The translations under genes and the position numbers were made by a program. DNA of 64,000 bases from Mesodorylaimus sp. YZB2_4 (taxonomy: Eukaryota > Nematoda > Enoplea > Dorylaimida > Dorylaimidae): the NCBI GenBank assembly GCA_030248295.1, contig JASANH010001539.1, positions 1 to 64,000 on the forward strand, written 5' to 3'. The notes beneath the pieces are model-generated. The model had not been told where the DNA came from and did not search any database. It saw nothing but the letters and a program-made list of their open reading frames with translations. Of this stretch, positions 33,151 through 44,624 are shown piece by piece; the first letter of the stretch is position 1; every line of letters starts with the position of its first letter.

Positions 33151-34951
33151 CGATTCCTTGAGAGAGTGGACTCTTCCGCATTGTCTAAATCTCTTGGAAT
33201 CATCCACCATGGAACTGGTCCAACGTGACTTATCGTGCTGCGATTCGATCGACGAGGCGGGAAGGGTGTTCGCGAAGAATGGTGTAGGCCTTCTGGGAGA
33301 GTACTACTTATCTTCTCTGCTAGCCGCCACATATTCAGGACTCTGTAACCAGCAATGAGGTGATGGGACCCCAGGAGAGGATTGATGTTGTCGATGGTCC
33401 CGACCGAGTGTTTCCATTTCGCCTACTCACGTGACAAATTGACCAATGCAATGTCAGTCATTTTACGCCTTTCATACCTTTCATATTTTGCATGCTTGCG
33501 TTTATGATGTCAGGATGAAGAACAAAGATGCCAACCAAATATCTTCTAGTCAGATTACTTCTCTTGTACAAGTGTACATGAGCATGTTTGCGTGTGTTGG
33601 CGCAAAAATCGCGCAATAGCCGCACTTTGTTGCAACTGTAGTATGCTTGTTATGTTTATCAGCACCAACAATACAAACTACAGCCTGGGACCAAGAACTA
33701 CTAGTATTCTTTCTCACACACCTCTGATACTACTTTTGAATTCAGATCCATTGAATTTTTCGGCCTTATCACCAAATAAACTTGCAACCTTAATTTCTAA
33801 AACACGATACGAACTTCTTAGTCACTCTTGGTAAGACCAATAAACCTGACTCGATGTAATGTGGGGCCAGTACTGCTCATCATATCAAGCCGCTAAAACT
33901 GCTGAACTGCTGCTAAAGCCCCACGTTTTCCACCAAATTTTCAAACCGGTGAAATTCTACGGCGATTAGGCTCTTCCTCATCAGAAATCTGAGATGCTGA
34001 TATTTCGGATCCCTTAGCTAATCCAGCACAGTACACAATACCCGCCTTTTAGCTATAAATAGGCATACTGTACTTTGAGGATAAGTCACATGGAAAGCAT
34101 CTTTTTTTCAGTGACCTGTGAGTAATTGCGAGGCTCCTGATTACCCTTGATGACGTCAGTCAAAAGCTAGGCACAAAGATCGTAGAAGTCGAAGAAATGC
34201 TACATAAAAGTATTCAAACCTTGCCTCTACCAGTAATTTTTCAGAGTCCTTGGTTTTCTGAGAGTGCCTACAGTGTAGTTCATTATATTTGTGCGCAGCT
34301 CTGCGAAAGCCGCCTCATTGCAACCAGTTCGGTACTTGTGAATTTATTGGCTGCTGAAATTTTCTGTTATCTTTTTACTGAACCTGCATTTTTGGTGCCT
34401 CAGGATCTAACAATAAGTGCTCTACCGTTTTCGCTCGAGTAAAATAAGGAACAGCACAAATCTACGATGGCAGCCAACCACATTATGGCTCCCTCTAACA
34501 TGCAACAAAGCATCTACATAGCATCTACTTGTCTTTTTTTAATTATCTTACGAAATGCAACAGCTAAAAGTAACTACGCACATGCACCGGAACTGATGTG
34601 AGATTCTAGAGCCAAGCCCAACGAGAGAAAGGAAATTAGGTAGTTTCCGTTAGGACAGTAAGGGGCGGTTTGTTACCCTGCCTCCAACCCTAGTCTGTAC
34701 CCATGGGCCCGCGCTCTATGCTGGGAGGCTTACATCGACCGTGACGCCACTGCTCTTGCAACAGCAAACGATAATGCCAAGTCACTGACCTTTGCCACTT
34801 CTGAAACTACCCAGAGATGGGATGTGCGAATTGTAGTACATATCGCCCACCACCACAAACCATAGACATGTACAGTAAATGCCTTCACCCTCACCACCAT
34901 TCTGCCGAGATGGGGGACAGCGAAAGCATCCATCAAGAGTCAACAAAGTGA
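33150..34951. other. No gene recognised
   Basis: Scattered short frames occur without motifs or consistent splice sites. No clear repeat was found beyond a short GTGGGGC...GCCCCAC hairpin near 33860-33925. Confidence 0.35.
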
Positions 34952-35947
34952 TCAATGACTGACGTAATTCTGTCCAGGGAGTACACTTTTCACCATGTTC
35001 CTTACCTTCTTATTGATCATTAATAACACGAAAAAGTCAACGGTATCCGCGACTTCTAAAGATCCGTCGACGAAAGGGCCGAAGAAGAGACCCCAGCAGC
35101 TACTGAACGTTGGCCAGATGTAAGCTGCGATGTAATAGAGTATGTTGGGTGTCATGGCCACTGTCGTGACTGTTGACTGACATATGGTCAGCAGCAGCAA
35201 TGTTTTGTCGGCTGCTTTTCTCATCTGCATCTTCGTTTCACTGTGCGCCATTTGACCGATTTTCTTCCTACGCCTTTTGAAGACGATGGCCATGATCACG
35301 TTGAATATAATGAGTAGGACGAGACTGCACGTTCGAAGCAGGGTACGTAATTGAGCCAGGGCATAAGCCATGGGTGTAGCCACGTAGACCACATCGACCT
35401 TGATAGCGTAGCTGTTTCCAACCTCCAAAACGTAAAAGCGGAAACAGTCGAATGCGCTGGTGAGTATACCCAGAGAGAACGACAGGACAGCGGCCACTGC
35501 TTGATGCCTGGCATAGTTGATATTCCTGTACACAAATGGCTTGGAGATGGCGAAGATTCGATCAGCAGTCATGGATAAGGACAGCAATAAGGAGACTGTC
35601 ATGAAAGCGTTCGCCAGAGGGAGGCTCAAATGTGCCGCGTACCACATTAGACCATACGACTTCATGAACCAACTAACCCCCGCACTTTGGGCACCCGACC
35701 AGCACTTGAACATAACCATCACCATGGCGCATGTGAAAGTTTCAAGAAACTTCCCACAGGTTACGAGAATTTGATAATTATAGGCCCGATCACTTTTCGA
35801 TTGCTTGTAAAACGCTGCAAAAAGGAGACCGTTTCCTGTCAGGCCGATTGTAAAATAAATGGGTGCCATGACGTAGTAAGTGGAGAAATAAAACTTGTCC
35901 CGGATGGCAAAGGTGCTAGGGGAGATGTCACAAGTGGAGTTGGACAT
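34952..35947 (-). CDS. Rhodopsin-like G protein-coupled receptor, family A copy 1
   Basis: A single intronless frame of 331 residues. The N-terminus is short and carries a glycosylation site (NSTC). Seven hydrophobic segments can be counted. TM1 has GLTGNGLL with the conserved Asn, TM3 ends in ADRIFAISKPF (a DRY-type motif), and loop 3 is basic (KRRRKKIGQM). TM7 ends DFFVLLMINKKVRN, where the usual NPxxY is absent. It is clearly the paralogue of 36443-37441 and 49774-50828, sharing for example YQILVT, FDCFRF and INKK. The ligand is unknown; peptide or chemosensory receptor are both possible. Confidence 0.85.
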   Translation of the reverse strand: MSNSTCDISPSTFAIRDKFYFSTYYVMAPIYFTIGLTGNGLLFAAFYKQSKSDRAYNYQILVTCGKFLETFTCAMVMVMFKCWSGAQSAGVSWFMKSYGLMWYAAHLSLPLANAFMTVSLLLSLSMTADRIFAISKPFVYRNINYARHQAVAAVLSFSLGILTSAFDCFRFYVLEVGNSYAIKVDVVYVATPMAYALAQLRTLLRTCSLVLLIIFNVIMAIVFKRRRKKIGQMAHSETKMQMRKAADKTLLLLTICQSTVTTVAMTPNILYYIAAYIWPTFSSCWGLFFGPFVDGSLEVADTVDFFVLLMINKKVRNMVKSVLPGQNYVSH

Positions 35948-36442
35948 TGCCTCAAAGGCTTTCGATATTCAAACAGAAAGTACGCTTGAGCTCAAAAGAC
36001 CTTGCAACCGACCGGATCTCTGGTATTTTCCAATGGTGATTGACAGGTTCAGACCCTCATGGATGGTGACACTGCAGCCTGATGGTAAGGGTTCAAGTTT
36101 GTGAAGTGAGATCTACAGAGGTAAACCACGGTACTTATATCTTTCAAGAAGCCGTCTTTTGACTGCAGCCTAACCTCATTGCTTGGCATTCTGCTCTACA
36201 TCACACTTTCCGATGAAACTTCATTTCCTGTCAGTCCTAATGATCCTTAGGTGCTTACCGAAGGATTTTTCCTGGACGCGATACCGTTCGAGTAAGATCT
36301 CTTCGGATAAACCTTTTTATGGAACTCAATACTCGGTCATTTCAAGTAACTATAAACTTGGCAAAGGGTTACGTTAGGCAATATCTCTTCATTAGCATCA
36401 AAACATGCATCCAACTTCCGCCTGACCAGAAAGGGGCATCGC

Positions 36443-37441
36443 CTACAGTAATCCATTACCCTCTCGGAGGACTTTTATCACACCCGATATCATTGTTCTC
36501 AGCTTCTTGTTGATGGCAAGGACTATAAAGAAGTCCAGCGAATAGGCCACGACCACAGCCCCATCCATAAATGGGCTTATAATCGATCCCCAGCAGGTGG
36601 TGAAACTAGGTGCAACATAGACTAATATGTAATACGATATCAATGGCAGCATGGCCACGCAGATCAATGATGACTGCAGCAAAACCAACTCTTTATCAGC
36701 TTGCCTTCTGGCTTGCTGCTCTCTGCTATCAGAGCTGACCATCTGCGACACTTTTACCGCCCGTTTTCGAAACAACACAGTCATTGTTACATTGAGGCTG
36801 ATCAAAGCCACGAGGCCGACGATCCTCACTACAGTGCGCAGATTGGAAAGGCATAAAGCCAGTGTCGAGGCGACGTAGTCACGATCTACGTCGATCCCGT
36901 ACAAAGCTCCATTCTGCACAACCACGAAGCGAAAACAATCGAAAAGGCTTGTGGAAAATCCAAGCCCCAGGCTAATCACAGCTGATACAATTTGGTAGTG
37001 TCGATGATTCATATTTTTGTATTTAAAAGGCAATGCTAAGGCTATCACTCGATCCGATGCCATCGACAGCGACAACAGTAGATAGGTCGAGGTAAATGCA
37101 TTTAGCAGTCCACCAGCCACATGTGCTGCGAACCACATGGAGCCATGGTGTCGTTTGAACCAGTCGACCCCCTTGTTTTCTATCCCGGACCACCACTTCC
37201 TTGTCGAGACACGGGCACCAAATGCAACTGCTTCACAGGTTTTGCAAGCAGTAACAAGAATTTGATGAATGTAGGCGCTTTCGAATTTAGATTCGTGAAT
37301 AAATGCTGCCAAAACAATACTATTGCCACTGACACCAATTAGGACGTATATGGGCGCAAGGACGTAGTAGGATGTAAAGTAAACTGTGTCTTTCAATTGC
37401 AAGTAAGCGAGGCTGACCGAACAATCACTTGTGTTATTCAT
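36443..37441 (-). CDS. Rhodopsin-like G protein-coupled receptor, family A copy 2
   Basis: An intronless frame of 332 residues from the ATG at 37441. The frame stays open upstream to an ATG at 37678, but 37441 aligns with the paralogues (MNNTSDC against MSNSTCD) and is preceded two bases away by the acceptor-like CCCTTTTTAG. Features are GVSGNSIV in TM1, ASDRVIALALPF after TM3, a basic third inner loop, and DFFIVLAINKKLR at the end of TM7 without NPxxY. It lies head to tail with 34952-35947 on the same strand, about 500 bases upstream of it, consistent with tandem duplication. Confidence 0.85.
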   Translation of the reverse strand: MNNTSDCSVSLAYLQLKDTVYFTSYYVLAPIYVLIGVSGNSIVLAAFIHESKFESAYIHQILVTACKTCEAVAFGARVSTRKWWSGIENKGVDWFKRHHGSMWFAAHVAGGLLNAFTSTYLLLSLSMASDRVIALALPFKYKNMNHRHYQIVSAVISLGLGFSTSLFDCFRFVVVQNGALYGIDVDRDYVASTLALCLSNLRTVVRIVGLVALISLNVTMTVLFRKRAVKVSQMVSSDSREQQARRQADKELVLLQSSLICVAMLPLISYYILVYVAPSFTTCWGSIISPFMDGAVVVAYSLDFFIVLAINKKLRTMISGVIKVLREGNGLL

Positions 37442-37699
37442 GGCTAAAAAGGGTTGGGAAAAGTTTTTTCCTTGCTGAGGAACAGGATAAAAGAAATGTA
37501 GGATGGTCGCACGGGCTATTGCGTACCTTATTTTCCGCTTGACTAGGATATAGCGACTCGCACGACTGATTATGTGCGAGGATGAGGAAGAGGGAAAGGA
37601 CGTCAGAGGAGGCAATGCAAATGATAGGTATGTGTCCGAGCACACGCTCAAGTTTCTACAAGACTCAAAATTTTCCATTTTAGCAACCTTTGCACTCTA

Positions 37700-39900
37700 G
37701 AAGGTAAGCACGGACGATGATGCTAGGCGTGCTTGACAGACAAACATTATAGAGATTCAAAACCCATTACAAAAATGAGCTCATTTCCTCAACTGTGTTT
37801 CACATTTCATGGCGGTGCAGCGGTCGATAATGTGTGAGTGCGTGGGCAAATGTGGTGCCAGGTACGGGGTGGTGCTTTCGCAAAGCATATTCTGATATGG
37901 ATTATCTGCGATAGTTGCAATGCGGTTGCTAGTGTATGAGTGCCTGCTGTTTATTGCAAAGCCTCTTGGAAAGTTGCAATGACAGGAATGCGAAATCGAT
38001 GAGGAAAGGCAGTGTTTTGGGCTGTCTGACTTCGTTTTATGTCAGCCCGGAAAATGGACATGTTAGGCATACATTCAGACTGTTTGATTGCGATACCGTC
38101 TATCAGTAAGCCAGAGGAGACGGCTACGATCCACGCGTCTCCTTGTGTTACTCGATTGTGATGCCCATCTTATCAGTGTGCTAGGCTATGGATGCCAAAC
38201 AGCAGATTTACGAGTGATATTGCACTTTCCATTGGGCTGTGCTGAATGAGGTATCTCGATCCACAAGATCGGATTATGTTTTTTGGATTTGATAGGGCAA
38301 TCCAATCACAGAATTCCAACGGAAAAATTACATCCTGTATTCAAAGTGGGGATCAGGTCGTTTCTTAATTGGGTTCTTCTTTCTCAATGTGTGGCCGTAC
38401 CGCCCCATTTTCACGTGGGACTTACAACCCGTTTTGCCCATAGCCGGCCACCAGTCACGATGTGATAAGCGTGTCGGTTAGGTGACTAAATGATCACGTC
38501 AAAATTCGGACTTCAAACTTGAAGCGTTTTTGCTTCCAGTTGGAAGTTCTACGGGAAGCAGCAACTGGAAGCAAAAGGGCCCGTACAGGTTCCAGTTTTT
38601 TATGTCCAACTGTAAGTTCACACTTCCAGTTGGTTCGCGTCCTACATCCAGTGGGCAGTGGTCAACTGGAAGTAGGGCGTGTGGCAAATGGAAGCTCGCA
38701 CTTCCGATTGCCACGCGCCCTACTTCCAGTTGGCTCGCTTTTCAGAAGCGACCGCATGCTCGTGCCACAGCCCATGTCCACTAATGATGGGCGCCAACCA
38801 AATGGAACATCCAGTCGCCACGCGCCCTACGTCCAGCTGACCACTGCCCGCTGCCCGCTGACCACTGCCCGCTGGTCTTCTCAGCTTCCTTCCTCGCTTC
38901 TTCCTCCTCTTTGCCACTATTTATGCCCCCCTCGCGCGCGAAAAAAAACATTTCGCTCTAAACCAGCTTTTTTGCCGCTTTCGGCTAAAATTCATGTTGT
39001 TGAATGTAGACTCATTGCGACACGTCTACTTTGCCGCATATTCGTCTAGCCACCTCCCCTTTCCACGAATTAAAATTGATGTGGAATCGAACGACCAGAA
39101 TAACATTTCCTGCGCCACGTCGTGATTCAAAAGCGGAACGAACTGAAACTGTTACCGTAACATGGACCGTGGTTTCAGGGCCGTAATTGCTGGTACTGAA
39201 GGGGGCCTATAAAGTGTTGATGCAACCGGTGGGCCGGAAACTGGTTTCTGGCACTGGGTTAACTCACGCTCAGTCACTTGATTCGAACCCTAACAGATCG
39301 TAGCCGGCATGTATCTAGATTATGTGTACGAGTATGTGCACATCACGTGACTATGTATACACGGACGGTTTACTCCACTCAGGCGGAGCAGCGATATCGT
39401 CTACACATGTGTCTGGTGCGGCTCCGCCTATCCAGAAACGTGGACCATTCAGCCTAAGTAGCTGTGAGTATAGCACTCACGATCAGTACCATAGGTCTTC
39501 TTAAATGCAGCCTCAGGGCATAGAAATGTGCAGGTCAACGATTCGATATACCTCTTTTCGTAACCCTAGTTGACTCGCTGCTGATGTCCATAGATGTGAG
39601 CATGAGTGGGATGATTTCAATAGGAGCCTTTCTGTTCTTGATAAAAGCGGCCATCTGTTCCTCGAGAATATGCTGTACTCTGCTGGCCCTGGGTGACTGA
39701 ACAATCTTTGCTGATAGTTGGAGAAAATAACAAGAAGCATGGTTCAGGTGGTCACGGATAACACCTCGTCTTTCTATAAAGATTCCCTTTTATTGCACCT
39801 ATTAGCTCTCATGTCTGAAGTCGCACAATCAATTAGTCACCGTTTTGAGGATCAGTACTTTCGTTTAAAATATTTGCTTCTGTGAGTATATGCAATAGAC
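37700..39900. other. Intergenic with GC-rich inverted minisatellite
   Basis: From 38515 to 38880 units around ACTTCCAGTTG and GCCACGCGCCCTAC occur in both orientations, followed by CCACTGCCCGCTG repeats. Frames across it are repeat translations. No gene was recognised in the remainder. Confidence 0.5.
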
Positions 39901-39919
39901 AGTGATTGCCCAATCCCGG

Positions 39920-40090
39920 AGTCCGCGCTGGTGCAGGCGATTCGACGGATTTACCCGAACTGCTTGGTTGCGAGTGGCTCATCTAGAGTTCAAGCCCCTG
40001 TCATGGAGAGAGGTCGGTTTTGCGAACCATTAAACCCTCGCTAGCCTTTTACGTCAGGCTGTAAGCGACTCACTCGGTACTATCGAGGTG
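39920..40090 (+). mobile_element. tRNA-derived SINE-like repeat, family 2, second copy
   Basis: A-box-like GCGCTGGTGCAGGCGATTCG and B-box-like GAGTTCAAGCCCC are followed by GTCGGTTTTGCGAACCATTA. The latter part matches the inverted copy at 23930-24110 closely. Confidence 0.55.
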
Positions 40091-40284
40091 CTCTTAGTGG
40101 AGAGGCGGGAGTGCTTATAAGGTTTGAGTCCTGGCCGTCTAGAAGAAAAACGGGTTTCACAATACCCAGGAATTAAAAAAGAGTGCCCGATTCCCTGGGA
40201 ATGCAGTATTCCTTTACCACTGTATAGAATCCAGGATATATGTACTGTATGTTGATCACAGATTTCTTCTTCATCCTAGCATCC

Positions 40285-41200
40285 CCTCGTCTCAAAGTCA
40301 ATTCAGGCTGTCAGTAATCAAACTCTTGCACGCTCAGTGGGTTCTGAAGGCGTTTGGTATCATCTGGTCAGAACCTTCTGATAGTCGCAGTTGAGAAAAA
40401 GGTGGTTTTAAACGTTTATGGATGAAGTTTGAGTCATTGTTATGAGAGCGACTGAAAACAAGGTAAAATCATAAACCTATACTGTATGTTCTATCTGAAA
40501 ATCCATGTTTTCTACATAAAAATTTCGCGGAAGGAAATTTTTGCGGTCCAGGTCGCTCGAGTCCTCATACTGTACTTGGGTTAGTGGAGTTTTTCCAATA
40601 CTCTTTATTTCTTGTCACACAAGAATTCCGAAACTTGCATGGCTTTACTCGCTAACCATTGCTGACCAGCTGAACATGTCTAATATTTTGCAAATAGCTT
40701 TCATTTACACATCGAAGAAAATTACAGTCATTGATTATGTCAAGTTTAACTTGATGATTGGCAAGATCGAGGTCGAGAAAATGCAACTTGAACATGTTTT
40801 TCAATGAAATGATTGACATTATAGGTACCCTCTTTTTATATTCGAATCATGTTTGGACCAAAATTCAAACGGATCAATTTCATTTACAGTCGCTTTAAGC
40901 TTTTTAAGGATGAGAGAATGTGCCTTAACTCGCGATCAGCTGGATTTCTTTTTGGACTTTGCAAGAACAGCCGAAAAAAGATTACAATGTTGAAAACTCA
41001 GTAATTTGAAAACTGAATCTCATTTTAAAACGATTCAGTTACAGTTAAATTCAGTTTTGGCGAAGAGATTTAGTTTCAGTTTCAGCTTCAGTTAACTATA
41101 TCAACGCTACTGCCGTCCTTTAATATCACTTCCATTTCGACCAACAGGATGTAATTTTTTCGGTTGCGATATGGATCACTGTAAATCATTTTAATTTCGC
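40285..41200. mobile_element. Composite of TTTCGCGG-element and hAT-like fragments
   Basis: 40290-40560 matches the right part of the element at 16777-17980, including TCTACATAAAAATTTCGCGG. 40650-41110 matches the hAT-like element at 20441-21824 and ends TATCAACGCTA. Near 41190 is another ATTTTAATTTCGC end. The copies are truncated. Confidence 0.55.
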
Positions 41201-41204
41201 AGTG

Positions 41205-42135
41205 TTCGAATTTCGCGCTCTTGGGCTATCGGAGAACTTTGCGAGTAGCTAGCACCTATCTTTCTATCCCACCTCAGAAAAATACGAACATATAGTTGCG
41301 TGTTTTTCCTTGGGATTTAAGTTGATGCTATGTTTTTTAAAGTGCCTATGTATGCTAGGCCGCCTTCGTGTGCCAAGTTGTGCCCGATGTGCCAACCTAG
41401 ACCTAGACGTAGGCGCTTTAGGACTAGGAAGCCCAAACTTTTTTACTGAAAAATTAAATGAAAAACTTCACCTTTTCACAACCTGCTCTAGTCCTAAGCC
41501 CTGACATTCGTCAATGATGCATCGAGCAATAAGTAGTGTGTGAGGAGTAATGGCGGATAGCATAACACCTGCGATGACAGTCGTCAACCAGCCTCATATA
41601 CTTGCTTGACTGAAGCTGGAAGTACGATGTGTACTGTAGCTCAACAGATGACTTCCCATGAAACATTGGAAACAGCTATAATTTGCCACTATATGGGACC
41701 TCTAAGAGTGCACCAGCAGAACTAAAGGGCTCCAGAATTTACTGCCAAGTTGGACTTGTAATTGGCGAAGGAAAGCAGCCGCTCATGGCATCCTGGCCAA
41801 ACAAATGCAAAATACCCGTCGTATGTGACTTGATTTCCGCTGAGGGAAGGACAAGCAGCAGGTCTAACTGCATTTCAAAAGTTTTACTTCAGGCTGTATT
41901 GATTGGAAAAAGAGCTAATTTTATAAGTGACCAAAGGGAATAAGCGCCAATCTCCTATTCACCCAGTCATGGAATAAAATCTTCATAGACCCTGTGCCTC
42001 GCAAAAGCCCTGAATGTGAACGCTGTGTAAAAAGCGAAGGTCACTGCGCTGCATTAGGGGGCACAGGCATAAACGACAATGCTGGCTAGAATTACTGTTA
42101 CATTTTACTATCCATACAATTCATTTCATTAAAGT
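41205..42135. other. No gene recognised
   Basis: Two plus-strand frames (41310-41504, 41683-41943) have no motif, signal peptide or splice support. No repeat was identified. Confidence 0.35.
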
Positions 42136-42139
42136 TTGG

Positions 42140-42448
42140 TGCCATTTTTGGTTTCAGTTGCTCACCTCCTTACCGCCTGAAACTCAAAATTTTTTCTCGC
42201 TTCAGAAAAGCTCAAAAACTTGGATATGACTCATAGTTACCCGATGCTAGCTGCCCCGCGCAATCTTGCTCATTCGTTCCACTACTTACTTTTATGGAAA
42301 ATTGATTACTGGCGAATGACATTTCCCCAACAAAGCTCCCTTTTTTGTCGCAATCCTGCAAGATTTTCTGTGGTGAAAGAGAATTTTGAATTTCAAGAGG
42401 AGATGGCGGTAAGGAGGTGAGCAACTGAAACCAAAAATGGCACTACAT
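42140..42448. mobile_element. MITE with about 45-bp inverted ends
   Basis: The left arm contains GTGCCATTTTTGGTTTCAGT followed by TGCTCACCTCCTTACCGCC. The right arm contains GGCGGTAAGGAGGTGAGCA followed by ACTGAAACCAAAAATGGCAC, an exact inverse match over this length. There is no coding capacity. Confidence 0.75.
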
Positions 42449-42579
42449 TTTAGTCAAACTACTTGTATGAGGAGTAAAACGTAACAGGATTTTAGACAGC
42501 GCTGTCGCTTTATGTGTCTCAAGAGTTTATAACAAAATTTTTACGACCGGACTAGAAATCATACTGTATCTTATTCTTA

Positions 42580-43486
42580 TTTCGAATTGATCGTCATTTT
42601 AAATTTGTCACAAAAAGACTTTGACAAAAGCATGTAAATGTAAAAACTACAATAAAGCTATCACCATGAAAGATATAAAATAGAAAAGCATAACAAAAGT
42701 CCTGACTGGCTCTGAAACAAAATTAGCCAAGTGTCACGAGCCATTGAAAAAAGCAAAAGGACAACAGTCCTTTGTGCGCATAACACCTTTGATGTTTGAG
42801 ATAGTGAAAAATCATGTTTATTGAAAAACGGCTTGTGATCAGATGATTTTGTCGATATTGCAAGAAATTTCTGATTTCAAGACGACTGTCATTACACTAC
42901 ATAAGCTACACAGGAACGCAATTTGCCCCAATTTGACCAAGACAGTGACAAAATATGCATTATGCTTTCCCGCCTCTGCGTGATTCGAAATTGCAACAAG
43001 TAGACAAGGTCGTAGAAGATCGAGGAGGGACACGACAGGGTCTGTCCAGACGTGGCAAATCTGGGTGAAACAGGAACAAATATCGAAAATGTTTGCGCTG
43101 TATGTTTTCACGGATAATTTCAAGTCGCTTTTTTGAAATACATAAACAACACACAGAAACAAGCATCACATTTGTCTATGACAAAAATAACATGTTATAC
43201 TGTACGTATCTTTAATATTTGGCATAGGAATGAAATCTCGTTTAGAAAAAATTTCTAGTGATCAGAAAGTTTTGTCGATTCTGTAATTGAGCAACACAAT
43301 TTATGAAGTAAATTTCTGATTTCAAGCCTTTTGTCATAAAATACAAAAACTACACAAAAACGCGCTTCGAATAACACAAAAAAGACAGTGACTAAATAAT
43401 GATTATATAATATGCCTTCTGCTTTCGAACTGTGGATGATTCGAAATAAGTCAAAACAAGCAAACAAGGTCTCACTCTTATTATTC
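42580..43486 (-). pseudogene. GPCR 3' remnant and tandem downstream repeats
   Basis: At about 42585-42650 the minus strand recalls the C-terminal end of the receptor at 43487 (a SKSF-x-D-x-FK pattern). Then two direct copies of a roughly 200-base unit begin at 42837 and 43260. Both contain TTTTGTCGAT, AATTTCTGATTTCAAG, GACAGTGAC and GATTCGAAAT. This looks like partial tandem duplication of the receptor gene's 3' side followed by decay. Confidence 0.45.
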
Positions 43487-44608
43487 TCACTTTAAACGAA
43501 TCGCCGTCTTAAACTCGTCGCGAAACGATTTTGAAAAGATCATGTAAACAAAAAAAATTAAAGATCGTGCTGCGTAATCTGTCAAACACTTCAAGTAAAA
43601 AAACACACCACATAATATAAAGAGCAAAGTGAAGTGTTCAATTTCTGCCAAGCTGCTAGTGTATGTCACCATAGCACTGACTGAACGCTGGTAGGCTGCA
43701 ATACTGTACATGCAGTAGCAGGATTGGTTCAAAATAAACATGACCACTAAGATCAGCAAAAGACGCGACATTGCTGCAGACTGCTGCTGCATGTTCTGTC
43801 TCTGTTCGGGGGACGAGCTGGCATGAACTTGCGATTTGTGTCGTTTAGCCACACTGTACAAGATGCGCAGAGAAAAAACAAGCATACAAAGAAGTAGCAA
43901 AAATGGTAAAAGAGTATCTGTAAAAAAGACTAAACAAGCACCCAGGAGTGAGCTGGCAAATTTAGTAGCCCCATGTCCATAGACCATGGCACCAGTGCGA
44001 TCAGGGCCGAGCTCGGTCAGAGTAAATATCACAGTATTGATAAGTAAACGTAAAGCAAATGCCAAAAAAGTAAGAATACATGTCAAGATTGACAAGATTT
44101 TTTTCTTTTTTTGATTGTAAGCAAGGGGTGTGCAAATTGCAACATATCGCTCAATAGTTAACATGAGAGTGCACATATCAGCCGCCAAGGACGAAGCGAA
44201 GGCCACAGCTGCTTTGATGCGCACAAAGCAAGACCCAGAATAACTATACTTTATACTAGTATCAAAAGCAAATCCTGAAAAAATTGAAAACGGGATAATG
44301 GTCAAATTGAACAGTAGGTCCAGTGCGCCTATGACCAGCATGTGAACATAGAAACGCTCTTTTTTTGCTATGCCCTTTCGCCAAACTGTTCTACACTTGC
44401 AGATGGAGCCAGCCACACCAATAGGTGAACTGATCAACATGGTTATGTGAATCGCCACCAACATTGACGAATTTATGGTGAAAAAGCTTGATGTTTTTTG
44501 ATTCAGCGTAGCTTTATCGACGTGAAACCACGGCCAGCAGTCACTCACATTGGGACGAGCATATTGCGAGAACCACGAGATTGGTTGGGCCTTGGTCGTG
44601 CAGTTCAT
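43487..44608 (-). CDS. Rhodopsin-like G protein-coupled receptor, family B
   Basis: An intronless frame of 373 residues. The extracellular N-terminus has NCT and NVS glycosylation sites. Seven membrane segments are visible. TM3 carries ADMCTLMLTIERYVAICTPLAY, where ERY is the DRY-type motif. The third inner loop is long (VAKRHKSQ to QQQSAAMSRLL). TM6 contains MFILNQSCYCMY, and the tail is short and basic (FRDEFKTAIRLK). It differs from family A in length, loops and motif set. An acceptor-like CTGTCTTAG lies three bases before the ATG. Decayed copies lie on both sides. Ligand unknown. Confidence 0.85.
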   Translation of the reverse strand: MNCTTKAQPISWFSQYARPNVSDCWPWFHVDKATLNQKTSSFFTINSSMLVAIHITMLISSPIGVAGSICKCRTVWRKGIAKKERFYVHMLVIGALDLLFNLTIIPFSIFSGFAFDTSIKYSYSGSCFVRIKAAVAFASSLAADMCTLMLTIERYVAICTPLAYNQKKKKILSILTCILTFLAFALRLLINTVIFTLTELGPDRTGAMVYGHGATKFASSLLGACLVFFTDTLLPFLLLLCMLVFSLRILYSVAKRHKSQVHASSSPEQRQNMQQQSAAMSRLLLILVVMFILNQSCYCMYSIAAYQRSVSAMVTYTSSLAEIEHFTLLFILCGVFFYLKCLTDYAARSLIFFVYMIFSKSFRDEFKTAIRLK

Positions 44609-44624
44609 TTTCTAAGACAGAAGG

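Noticed and set aside
36443-37678. Longer version of the family A receptor starting at 37678
   Set aside because: The extra N-terminus has no match in the paralogues, and the acceptor-like site just before 37441 supports the shorter start.
38519-39049. 176-residue plus-strand frame
   Set aside because: It runs mostly across the bidirectional minisatellite; the product is repetitive.
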